A model generated the notes under the pieces. The model saw only the letters and a list, made by a program, of their open reading frames with translations, had not been told where the DNA came from and did no database searches. Below are positions 33,601-46,000 of a stretch of DNA of 64,000 nucleotides, in pieces. Location: NCBI GenBank assembly GCA_034770075.1, contig JAVJAP010000126.1, positions 186,001 through 250,000 of the forward strand, given 5' to 3'. The stretch comes from Aralia elata (lineage: Eukaryota; Streptophyta; Magnoliopsida; Apiales; Araliaceae). Within the stretch, counting starts at the first letter, position 1. Each line of letters starts with the position of its first letter. Both the position numbers and the translations under genes were made by a program.

Positions 33601-35490
33601 ATATCTAAGAGGTGCTTTGCCTTTAGTTTCATATCGTTTCAACTCCCACGACCCGTTTTGGTCTACTTTTTCTAAATTTTTCTAAGTAATCTTTATACAA
33701 ATTAGGCAAACGAGCGTATAACTCGGCTACTGCAACTCCGAATCGAGTCCCATAAGCTGTAACGTGTTCAAAATATCTAAAAGGTGCTTCGCCTGTGGTT
33801 TCGCATCATTTCGACTCTCGGAGCTCGTTTTTGTCTACTTTTCCTAAATTTGTCTAATTGTTATTTATACAAATTAGAATAACAAACGGATAACTCGGCC
33901 ACCAGAACTGTGAATCGAGTCCCATAAGTTATAACGTGTTCAAAATATCAAAGAGATGCTTCGCCTGTGGTTTCGCGTCGTTTCGATGCCCGGAGACCAT
34001 TTTGGTCTACTTTTCTTAAATTTTTCAAAGTATTCTTTATATAAGTTAGGCAAACGAGCAGATAAATCGGCCAACGGAACTCCGAATCGAGTCTCATAAA
34101 TTTTAACGTGTTCAAAATATTTAACAGGTGTTTCGCCTATGGTTTCATGTCATTGCAACGCCCGTGGCCCATTTTGGTCTACTTCTCCTAAATTTTTTTA
34201 ATTATTTTTTTTACTAATAAGGGAAACAAGCGGATAACTCGGCCACCGAAACTCCAAATCGAGTCCCATAAGTTGTAATGTGTGCAAAATATCTAAAATA
34301 TGCTTCGCCTATTTTTCGCGTGGTTTTGAAGCCCTGGGCCCGTTTTGGTCTAGTTTTATAAAAAATTTCTAAGTGTTCTATATATATACAGGTTAGGCAA
34401 ACGAGCAAATAACGCGGCTACCAGAACTCCGAATCAAGTCTCATAAATTCTAATGTGTTCCAAATATCTAAGAGGTGTTTCGCCTATTGTTTCATATCGT
34501 TTGACTCCCGGGTCCCGTTTTGGTCTACTTTTCCTACATTTTTCTAAGTATTCTTTAAATAAATTAGACAAACGAGCGGAAAAACTTGGCCACCGGAACT
34601 CCAAATCGAGTCCCATAAGTTGTAACGTGGTCAAAACATCTAAGAGGCGCTTTGCCTATGGTTTCATATCATCTCGACGCCAGGGGTCCGTTTTGGTCTA
34701 CCTCTCCTAAATTTTTCTACATGTTCTTTATACAAGTTAGGCAAACGAGTGGATAACTTTGCCACCATAACTCTGAATCGAGCCTCTTAAGTTGTAAAGT
34801 GTTCAAAATATCTAAGAGGTGCTTCGCCTATTGTTTCATATCGTTTTGACGCTCGGGACCCGTTTTTGCTTACTTTTCCTAAATTTTTCTAATTAATCTT
34901 TATACAAATTAGGCAAACAAATGGATAACTCGGCCACCGCAACTCCGAATCGAGTCCCATAAGCTGTAACGTGTTCAAAATATCTAAGAGGTGCTTTGCC
35001 TGTGGTTTCGCATCATTTCGACTCTCGAGGCCCATTTTGGCCTACTTTTCCTAAATTTTTCTAACTGTTCTTTATACAAATTAGAATAGTAAGCGGATAA
35101 CTCGGTCACCAGAACTTTGAATCGAGTCCTGTAAGTAATAACATGTTCAAAATATCTCAAAGGTGTTTCGCCTGTAGATTCGCGTCGTTTCGACGCCCGG
35201 AGCCCATTTTGGTCTAGTTTTCGTAAATTTTTCATAGTATTCTTTATAGAAGCTAGGCAAACGAGCGGATAACTCAGCCACCGGAACTCCGAATCCAGTC
35301 CCATAAGTTGTAACGTGTTTGAAATATCTAAGAGTTGCTTCGCCTATGGTTACCTGTCATTTCAACACCCGGGGCTCGTTTTGGTCTACTTCTCCTAAAT
35401 TTTTCTTACTGTTTTTTATACAAATTAGGCAAACGAGCGGATAACTCGGCCACTGGAACTCCGAATCGAGTCTCATAAGTTGTAACGTGG
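30690..35490. repeat. higher-order repeat, about 2.75-kb period (16 monomers)
   Basis: Diagnostic variants recur with an offset of 2742-2762 bp: CTAAGAGGAG at 30691/33433, CTAAAATATG at 31541/34303, GCGGAAAAAC at 31821/34576, and the monomer with the CACCCGGGGCTCG variant near 32581/35336. 16 x 172 = 2752. The offset drifts by single-base indels, so this is an older duplication than the 860-bp one. Confidence 0.75.
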
Positions 35491-37000
35491 TCAAAACATC
35501 TAAGAGGCGCTTTGCCTATGGTTTCATATCATCTCGACGCCAGGGGTCCGTTTTGGTCTACCTCTCCTAAATTTTTCTACATGTTCTTTATACAAGTTAG
35601 GCAAACGAGTGGATAACTTTGCCACCATAACTCTGAATCGAGCCTCTTAAGTTGTAAAGTGTTCAAAATATCTAAGAGGTGTTTCGCCTGCGGTTTCGCA
35701 TCGTTTTGACTCCCGGGGCCAGTTTTGGTCTACTTTTCCCAAATTGTTTTAATTATTCTTCATACAAATTAGAATAACAAGCGGATAACTCGGCCAGCAG
35801 TACTCTGAATCCATCCCGTAACTAATAACGTGTTCAAAATATCTAAGAGGTGATTTGTCTGTTGTTTCGCATCGTTTCGACGCCCGGAGCCCATTTTGGT
35901 CTACTTTTCCTAAATTTTTCATAGTATTCTTTATATAAGTTAGGCAAACGAGCGGATAAATCGGCCACCGGAGCTCCGAATCAAGTCCCATAACTTGTAA
36001 CGTGTTCAAAAAATCTAAGAGGTGTTACGCCTATGCTATCATGTCATTTCGACACCCAAGGCCCGTTTTGGTCTATTTTTCCTAAATTTTTCTAAGTGTT
36101 CTTCATATAAATTAGGCAAACGAGCAGATAACTCAGCCACCGCTACTCCGAATCAAGTTCCATAAGTTGTAACATGTTCAAAATCTATAAGAGGTGCTTT
36201 GCCTATGGTTTCATGTCGTTTCGACACCCGGGGCCTATTTTGGTCTACTTCTCCTAAATTTTTCTTACTAGTTTTTATACAAATTAGGCAAACGAGCGGA
36301 TAACTCGGCCAATGGAACTCCGAATCGAGTCTCATAAGTTATAACATGTTCAAAATATCTAAGAGGTGCTTTAGCTATAGTTTTATATCGTTTCGATGCC
36401 CATGACCTATTTTGGTCTACTTCTCTTAAATTTTTCTAAGTGTTCTTTATACAAATTAGGCAAACGAGCGGATAACTCAGCCATCGGAACTTCGAATCGA
36501 GTCCCATAAGTTGTAACGTGTTCAAAATATCTAAGAGGTGTTTCGCCTGCGGTTTCGCATCGTTTTGACTCCCGGGGCCAGTTTTGGTCTACTTTTCCCA
36601 AATTGTTTTAATTATTCTTCATACAAATTAGAATAACAAGCGGATAACTCGGCCATCAGAACTCTGAATCCATCCCGAAACTAATAACGTGTTCAAAATA
36701 TCTAAGAGGTGATTTGTCTGTGGTTTCGCATCGTTTCGATGCCCGGAGCCCATTTTGGTCTACTTTTCCTAAATTTTTCATAGTATTCTTTATATAAGTT
36801 AGGCAAACGAGCGGATAAATCGGCCACCGGAGCTCCGAATCAAGTCCCATAACTTGTAACGTGTGCAAAAAATCTAAGAGGTGTTACGCCTATGCTATCA
36901 TGTCATTTCGACACCCGAGGCCCGTTTTGGTCTATTTCTCCTAAATTTTTCTAAGTGTTATTCATATAAATTAGGCAAACGAGCAGATAACTCAGCCACC
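34621..37000. repeat. higher-order repeat, 860-bp period (five monomers)
   Basis: 34621-34820 and 35481-35680 are identical over about 200 bp as read, including rare variants (GTCAAAACATC, GAGCCTCTTAAG). The following 35671 segment recurs at 36530 (offset 859), including the rare GAATCCATCCCG. Five monomers of 172 bp make 860. The near-identity marks a recent unequal exchange or conversion. Confidence 0.85.
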
Positions 37001-40000
37001 GCAACTCTGAATCAAGTTTCATAAGTTGTAACGTGTTCAAAATCTCTAAGAGGTGCTTCGCCTATGGTTTCATGTCGTTTCGACACCTGGGGCCTATTTT
37101 GGTCTACTTCTCCTAAATTTTTCTAAGTGTTCTTTATACAAATTAGGCAAACAAGAGGATAACTCAGCCACTAAAGCTTTGAATCGAGTCCCGTAAGTTA
37201 TAGCGTGTTCAAAATATCGAAGAGGTGTTTTGCCTATGGTTTCACATCGTTTCAACGCCCAGAGCCCATTTTGGTCTACTTTTCGTAAATTTTTCATAAT
37301 ATTCTTCATACAAATTAGTAAAACGAGTGGATAACTCGGCCACCGCAACTCCGAATCAAGTCCTGAAAGTTGTAACGTGTTTAAAATATCTAAGAGGTGT
37401 TTTGCCTGTGGTTTCATGTCGTTTCGATGCCCTGGGCTCATTTTGGTCTACTGTTCCTAAATTTTTCTAAGTGTTCTTTATACAAGTCAGGTAAACGAGA
37501 GGTTAACTCGGTTATCGAAAATCTGAATCGATTCTCATAAGTTGTAACGTGTTTAGAATTTCTAAAAGGTGCTTTGCATATGATTTCGCATCGTTTTGAC
37601 ACCCGGAGCCCATTTTAGTCTACTTTTCCTAAATTTTTCATATTATTCTTTATACAAGTTTGGCAAACGTGCGGATAACTCGGCCACCGCAACTCTGAAT
37701 AAAGTCATATAAGTTGAAACGTGTTTAAAATATCTAAGCGGTGTTTTTCTATGGTTTCATGTCGTTTCGGGGCCCATTTTGGTCTTCCTCTTAAAACATT
37801 TTCTAAGTGTTCTTTAGACAAATTAGACAAACGAGTAGATAACTCGGCACCGGGAACTCCGAATTGTAGAGTCCTATAAGTTTATAAACATGTTCAAAAT
37901 ATCTAAGAGGTGCTTCGCCTGTGGTTTCGCATCGTTTCGACGCCTGGGGCCCATTTTGGTCTACTTTTCCTAAATTTTTCATAGTATTTTTTATACAAAT
38001 TAGGAAAACAAGAGGATAACTCGGCCACCACAGCTCCAAATCGAGTCCTGAAAGTTGTAACTTGTTCAAAATATCTAAGAGGTGCTTTGCCTTTGGTTTC
38101 ATGTCGTTTCGATACCCTGGGCTCGTTTTGGCCTACTTCTCCTAAATTTTTTAAGTGTTCTTTATACAAATTAGGCAAACGAACGGATAACTTGGCTATG
38201 GAACTCCAAATCGAGTCCCATAAGTTGTAACATGTTTAAAAAATCTAAAAGGTGCTTTGCCTATAGATTCGCGTCGTTTCGACGCCCGGAGCCCATTTTG
38301 GTCTACTTTTCCTAATTTTTTCTAAGTGTTTTTCATACAAATTAGGAAAACGAGCGGATAACTCAGCCATCAGAACTCTGAATCGAGTCCCATTAGTTGT
38401 AATGTGTTAAAATATCTAAAAGGAGCTTTGCCTGTGGTTTCAAATCGTTTCGACCCCGGGGCCCATTTTGGTCTACTTTTCCTAAATTTTTCATAGTATT
38501 CTTTATACAAATTAGGAAAACGAGCGGATAAATCGGCCACCGCAGCTCCAAAACAAGACCTGAAAGTTGTAACGTGTTCAAAATATGTAAAAGGTGCTTC
38601 GCCTATGGTTTCAAGTCGTTTCGATGCTATGGGCTCGTATTGGTCTACTTCACCTAAATTTTTCTAAGTGTTCTTTATACAAATTATGCAAACAAGCGGA
38701 TAACTCGGCCACTAGAACTCCGAATCGAGTCCCGCAAGTTATAACATGTTTAAAATATCTAAGAGGTGTTGTGCCTATGGTTTCGCATCGTTTCGACGTC
38801 CGGAGCCCATTTTGGTCTACTTTTCCTAAATTATTCATAGTATTCTTTATGCAACTTAGGAAAATGAGCGGATAACTCGGCCATCGCAGCTCTAAAACAA
38901 GTCTTGAGAGTTTTACCATGTTCAAAATATCTAAGAGTTGCTTTGTCTATGGTTTTTCATGTCGTTTCGACACCCGGGGGGCCCATTTTGGACACTTCTG
39001 CTAAATTTTTCTAAGTGTTCTTTATACAAATTACGCAAACGAATGGAAAACTCGGCCACCGGAACTCCGAATCGAGTCCATTCGTTGTAACGTGTTCAAA
39101 ATAACTAAGAGGTGCTTCGCCTATGGTTTCACATCGTTTCGATGCCTGGGGCCTATTTTGGTCTACTTTTCCTAAATTTTTCTAAGTGTTGTTTATACAA
39201 GTTAGGCAAACGAGCGGATAACTCGGTCACCGAAACTTCGAATCGAGTTCCATAACTTATAACATGTTCAAAATATCTAAGAGGTGCTTCGCCTATAGTT
39301 TCATATCGTTTCGATGCTCAGGACCCGTTTTGGCCTAACTTTCGTAAAATTTTCTAAGTGTTATTTATACAAATTAGGCAAACGAGCGGATAACTCGGCC
39401 ACCGGAACTCTGAATCAAGTCCCATAAGCTGTAATGTGTTCGAAATATGTAAGAGGTGTTTCGCCTGTGGTTTCGCCTCGTTTCCACTCCCGGGGCTCGT
39501 TTTGGTCTACTTTTCCCAAATTTTTCTAAGTGTTCTTTATACGAATTAGAATCATAAGCGGATAACTCGGCCACCAGAACTCTGAATCGAGTAAGTAATA
39601 ACGTGTTCAAAATATCTAAGAGGTGCTTCGCCTGTGGTTTCGCGTCGTTTCGACGCCCGGACCCCATTTTGGTATACACTTCCTAAATTTTTCGTAGTAT
39701 TCTTTATACAAGCTAAGCAAACGAGCGGATAACTTAGCCACCGCAACTCCGAATCAAGTCCCGTAAGTTATAACGCGATTAAAATATCTAAGGATTGCTT
39801 CGCTAATGGTTTCAGGTTGTTTCGAAGCCCGGAGCCCGTTTTGGTCTACTTCTCCTAAATTTTTCTAAGTGTTCTTTATACAAATTAGGCAAACAAGTGG
39901 ATAACTCGGCCACTGCAACTCTGACTCAAGTCCAATAACTCGTAACGTGTTCAAAAAATATCTAAAAGGTGCTTTGCCTATGGTTTTATCTAAGTTATAA

Positions 40001-43000
40001 CGTGTTTAAAATATCTAACAGGTGCTTTACCTATGTTATCATGTCGTTTCGACACCCGAGGCCCCTTCTCCTAAATTTTTCTAACTATTTTTTATACAAA
40101 TTAGGCAAACAATAGGATAACTCGGCCACCAGAACTCTGAATTGAGTCCCATAAGTTATAACGTCTTCAAAATATCTAAGAGGTGGTTCGCCTATGATTT
40201 CATATTGTTTCGACGCCAGGAGCCCATTTTGTTCTACTTTTCCTAAATTTTTCATAGTATTCTTTATACAAGTTAGGCAAACGAAAAGGATAACTCGGCC
40301 ACTAACTCTAAATCAAATCTCGTAAGTTATAACATGTTCAAAATATCTAAGGGTTGCTTCGCTAATGGTTTCATATCGTTTCGACGTCCGAGACTTGTTT
40401 TTGGTCTACCTTTTCTTTAAACTTTTCTAAGTGTTCTCAATACAAATTAGGCAGACGAGCGGATAACTTAGCCACCGGAACATAGAATCGAGTCCCATAA
40501 GTTGTAACGTGTTCAAAATATCTAAGAGGTGTTTCGCCTGTGGTTTCGCATCGTTTCGACTCTCGGGCCCCGTTTTGGTCTACTTTTCCTAAGTTTTTGT
40601 TGGTGTTCTTTATACAAATTAGAATAACAAGCTGATAACTCGGCTACCAGAACTCTAAATCGAGTTCCATAAGTAATAACGTGTTCAAAATATCTAAGAG
40701 GTGCTTCGTCTATGGTTTTGTGTCGTTTCGAAGACCGGAGCCCGTTTTGGTCTACTTATCCTAAATGTTTTATAGTATTCCTTATACAAGTTAGGTAAAC
40801 AAGCGAATAACTCGACCAACACAACTCCGAATCGACTCCCATAAGCTGTAACGTGTTCAAAATATCTAAGAGGTGCTTCGCTTGTGGTTTCGCATCATTT
40901 TGATTCCTGAGGCCTATTTGGTCTACTTTTCCTAAATTTTTCTAAGTGTTCTTTATACAAATTAGAATAACAAGCGAATAACTCGGCCACCAGAACTCTG
41001 AATCGAATCCCGTAAGTAATAACGTGTTCAAAATATATAAGAGGTGCTTCACTTGTGGTTTCGCGTCATTTCGACGACAAGAGCCTATTTTGGTATACTT
41101 TTCCTAAATTTTTCATAGTATTCTTTATATAAGTTAGGCAAACGAGCGGATAACTCGGCCACCAGAACTCCGAATCTAGTCCCATATGTTGTAACGTGTT
41201 CAAAAACAATTTTTAAAGAGGTGTTTCGCCTATAGTTTCACGTCGTTTCGACGCTCGTGGCCCATTTTGGTCTATCTCTCCTTAATTTTTCTAAGTGTTA
41301 TTTATTATAATTAAGCAAACGAGCGGCTAACTCGGCCACTAGAATATCGAATCGAGTCTCATAAGTTGTAATGTGTGCAAAATATCTAAAAGGTACTTCG
41401 CCTATGTTTCACGTCGTTTCGACGCCTAGGCCCCGTTTTAGTCTAGTTTTCCTAAATTTTTCAAAGTGTTCCATACACAAGTTAGGCAAACGAGCGGATA
41501 ACGTGGCTACCAGAACTCCGAATCGAGTCTTATAAATTGTAATATGTTCAAAATATGTAAGAGGTGCTTCGCCTATTGTTTCATATCGTTTCAACGCCCG
41601 GGACCCGTTTTGGTCTACTTTTCCTAAATTTTTCTAAGTGTTCTTTAAACAAATTAGGGAAACGAGCGGATAACTCGGCCACTGGAACTCTGAATCTAGT
41701 CCCGTAAGTTATAATGTGTACAAAATATCTAAGAGGTGCTTCGCCTATGGTTTCTTATCATTCGATGCTTGGAGCCCATTTTGGTCTACTTTTCCTAAAT
41801 TTTTCATAGTATTCTTTATACAAGTTAGGCAAACGAAAGGATAACTCGGCACCGCAACTTCAAATCAAGTCCCATAACTTGTAACGTGTTCAAAATATCT
41901 AAGGATTGCTTCGCCAATGGTTTCAGGTCATTTCGACGCCCGGAGCCCGTTTTGGTCTAGTTCTTCAAAAAATTTCTAAGTGTTCTTTATACAAATTAGG
42001 CAAACGAGCGGATAATTCGGCCACCGAAACTCCGCATCGAGTCCCATTAGTTGTCTCGTGTTCAAAATATCTAAGAGGTGCTTCGCCTATGGTTTCACAT
42101 CGTTTCGATGCCCGGGGCCCCTTTTTGGTCTACTTTTTCTAAATTTTTCTAAGTGTTCTTTTAACAAGTTAGGCAAACGTGCGGATAACTCGGCCACTAA
42201 AACTCCGAATCGAGTTCCATATGGAATAACATGTTCAAAATATCTAAGAGGTGCTTCGGCCTGTGGTTTCGTATCGTTTCGACGCCCGGAGCCCGTTTTG
42301 GTCTACTTTGCCTACTTTTCCTAAATTTTTCATAGGATTCTTTATACAAGTTAGGCAAACGAGCGGAAAACTCGGCCACCGCAACTTAGAATCGAGTCTC
42401 ATAATCTGTAACGTGTTCAAAATATCTAAGAGGTGCTTCGCCTGTGGTTTCGCCTCATTTTGACTCCTGGGGCCCGTTTTAGTCTACTTTTCCTAAATTT
42501 TTCTAAGTATTCTTTATACAAATTAGAATAACAAGAGGATAACTCGACCACCAGAACTCTAAATCGAGTCCCGTAAGTAATAACGTGTTCAAATTATCTC
42601 AGAGGTGCTTTGCTTGTGGTTTCGTGTCGTTTCGACGCCCGGAGCCCATTTTGGACTATTTTTCCTAAATTTTTCGCAGTATCCTTTATATATGTTAGGA
42701 AAACGAGCGGACAACTCAGCCACCGAAACTCCGAATCGAGTCCCATAAAATCTAACGTGTTCAAAATATTTAAGAGGTGTTTTGCCTATGGTTTCATGTC
42801 GTTTCGACGCCTGTGGCCTATTTTGGTCTACTTCTCCAAAAAAATTTGAAGTGTTCTTTATACTAATTAGGCAAACGAGCAGATAACTCGGCCACCGAAA
42901 CTCCGAATCGAGTCCAATAAGTTGTAATGTGTGCAAAATATCTAACAGGTCCTTCGCCTATCTTTCGCGTCATTTCGACGCCTAGGGCCCGGTTTGGTCA

Positions 43001-46000
43001 ACTTTTCCTAAATTTTTCTAAAGTGTTTCTTTTAAAACAAATTAGGGAACAAATTCGAGTGGATAACTCGGGCATCGGAACTCTGAATCGAAGTCCCATA
43101 AGTTGTAACGTGTTCAAAAAATCTAAGAGGAGCTTTGCCTACGGTTTTCATGTCGTTTCGACGCCTGGAGACCGTTTTTGGTCTACCTCTCCTTAATTTT
43201 TCACCGTGTTCTTTATACAATGTTAGGCAAATGAGCGGATAACTCTTGCCACCATAACTGAATCGAGCCTCATAAGTTGTAATGTGTTCAAAATATCTAA
43301 GAGGTGCTTCGCCTATCATTTCATATCGTTTCGACGCACGAGACCCGTTTTTGTCTACTTTTCCTAAATTTTTCTAAGTAATCTTTGTACAAATTAGGCC
43401 AACGAGTGGATAACTCGACCACCGCAACTCTGAATTGAGTCCCATAAGCTGTAACGTGTTCAAAATATCTAAGAGGTTCTTCAGCTGTGGTTTCGCATCA
43501 TTTCGACACTCGGGGCCCACTTTGGTCTACTTTTCCTAAATTTTTCTAACTGTTCTTTATATAAATTAGAATAACAAGCGGATAACTTAGTCACCAGAAC
43601 TCTGATTTGAGTCCCGTAAGTAATAATGTATTTAAAATATCTAAAAGGTGCTTTGCCTGTAGATTCGCGTCGTTTCGACGCCCGGAGCCCATTTTGGTCT
43701 ACTTTTCCTAAATTTTTCTTAGTATTCTTTATACAAGCTAGGCAAATGAGCAGATAACTAAGCCACCACAACTCCGAATCAAGCCTCGTAAGTTGTAACA
43801 TGTTCAAAATATGTAAATGATGCTTCACCTATGGTTTCATGTCGTTTCAAAACTCGGGGCTCGTTTTGGTATACTTCTCCTAAATTTTTCTTAGTGCTCT
43901 TTATACAAATTAGGCAATACGAGCATATAACTCGGCCACCGAAACTCCGAATCGAGTTTCATAAGTTGTAATGTATTCAAAATATCTAAGAGGTGCTTTG
44001 GCATATGGTTTCATGTCGTTTTTCGACGCCTGGATATCATTTTGGTCTACCTCTCCTTAATTTTTCTACGTGTTCTTTATACAAGTTAGGCAAATGAGCG
44101 GATAACTCTGCCACCATAACTCTAAATATCGAGACTCATAAAGTTGTAATGTGTTCAAAATATCTAAGAGGTGCTTCGCCTATCGTTTTCATATCGTTTT
44201 TCGACGCACGAGACCCGTTTTTGTCTACTTTTCCTAAATTTTTCTAAGTAATCTTTATACAAATTAGGCCAATCGAGTGGGATAACTCGGCCACCGCAAC
44301 TCCGAATCGAGTCCCATAAGCATAAGCTGTAACGTGTTCAAAATATCTAAGAGGTGTTTCGCCTGTGGTTTCGCATCATTTCGACTCTCGGGGCCCGTTT
44401 CGTTTTTGGTCTACTTTTCCTAAATTTTTCTAATTGTTCTTTATACAAATTAGAATAACAAGCGGATAACTAAGTCACCAGAACTCTGAATCGAGTCCCG
44501 TAGGTAATGACGTGTTTAAAATATCTAAAAGGTGCTTTACCTGTAGATTCGCGTCGTTTCGATGCCTAGAGCCCATTTTGGTCTACTTTTCCTAAATTTT
44601 TCTTAATATTCTTTATACAAGCTAGGCAAACGAGCAGATAACTAAGCCACCACAACTCCGAATCAAGTCTCGTAAGTTGTAACATGTTCAAATATCTAAG
44701 AGATGCTTCACCTATGGTTTCATGACGTTTCAAAACCCGGGGATCGTTTTGGTCTACTTCTCCTAAATTTTTCTTAGTGTTCTTTATACAAATTAGGCAA
44801 ACGAGCATATAACTCGGCCACCAAAACTCCGAATCGAGTTCCATAAGTTGTAATGTATTCAAAATATCTAAGAGGTGCTTTGCATATGGGTTTCATTTCG
44901 TTTCGACGACCGGGGGCCCGTTTTGGTCTACTTCGCCTAAATTTTTCTAAGTGTTCTTTATACAAATTAGGCAAATGAGCAGATAACTAGGGCACCGGCA
45001 CTCCAAATCAAGTTCCATAAGTTGTAACGTGTTCAAAAAATCTAAGAGATACTTCGCCTATGGTTTCATCTAGTTTTGACGCCCGGGGCCCGTTTTGGTC
45101 TACTTCTCCTAAAGTTTTCTAAATGTTTTTTTATACAAATTAGGCAAACGAGCAGATAACTCGGCCATCGGAACTCCGAATCGAGTCCTATAAGTTATAC
45201 ACATGATCAAAATATCTAAGAGGTGTTTCACCAATGGTTTCAGGTTATTTCAACGCCCGTGGCCCGTTTTGGTTTACTTCTCCTAAATCTTTCTAAGTGT
45301 TCTTTATACAAGTTAGGCAAACGAGCAGATAACTCAGCCACTGGAACTCCGAATTGAGTCCCATAAGTTCTAATGCGTGAAAAATATCTAAAAGGTGCTT
45401 CGCCTATGGTATCGCATAGTTTCGACGCCCAGGGCCCGTTTTGGTCTAGTTATTCCTAAATTTTTCAAAGTGTTCTATATACAAGTTAGACAAATGGGTC
45501 GATAACTCGGCTACCAAAACTCCGAATCAAGTCTCATAAGTTTTAATGTGTTCAATATATCTAAGAGGTGCTTCGCCAATAGTTTCATATCGTTTCGATG
45601 CCCAGGACCCGTTTTGGTTTACTTTTCCTAAATTTTTGTAAGTGTTCTTTATACAAATTAGTCAAACGAGCGGATAAGTCGACATCGAAACTCCGAATCA
45701 AGTCACATAAGTTGTAACATGTTCAAAATATCTAAAAGGTGCATCACCTATGGTTTCGCATCGTTTTGATGCCCGAGAATCGTTTTGGTCTATTTTTCCT
45801 AAATTTGTGTAAGTGTTCTTTATACAAATTAGGAAACCAAGCGGATAACTCGGCCACCAAAACTCTGAATCGAGTCCCGTAAGTAATAACGTGTTCAAAA
45901 TATTTAAGAGGTGCTTCGTCTGTGGTTTCGTTTCGTTTCTACGCCCGGAACCCATTTTGGTCTACTTTTCTTAAATTTTTCATGGTATTCTTTATACAAG

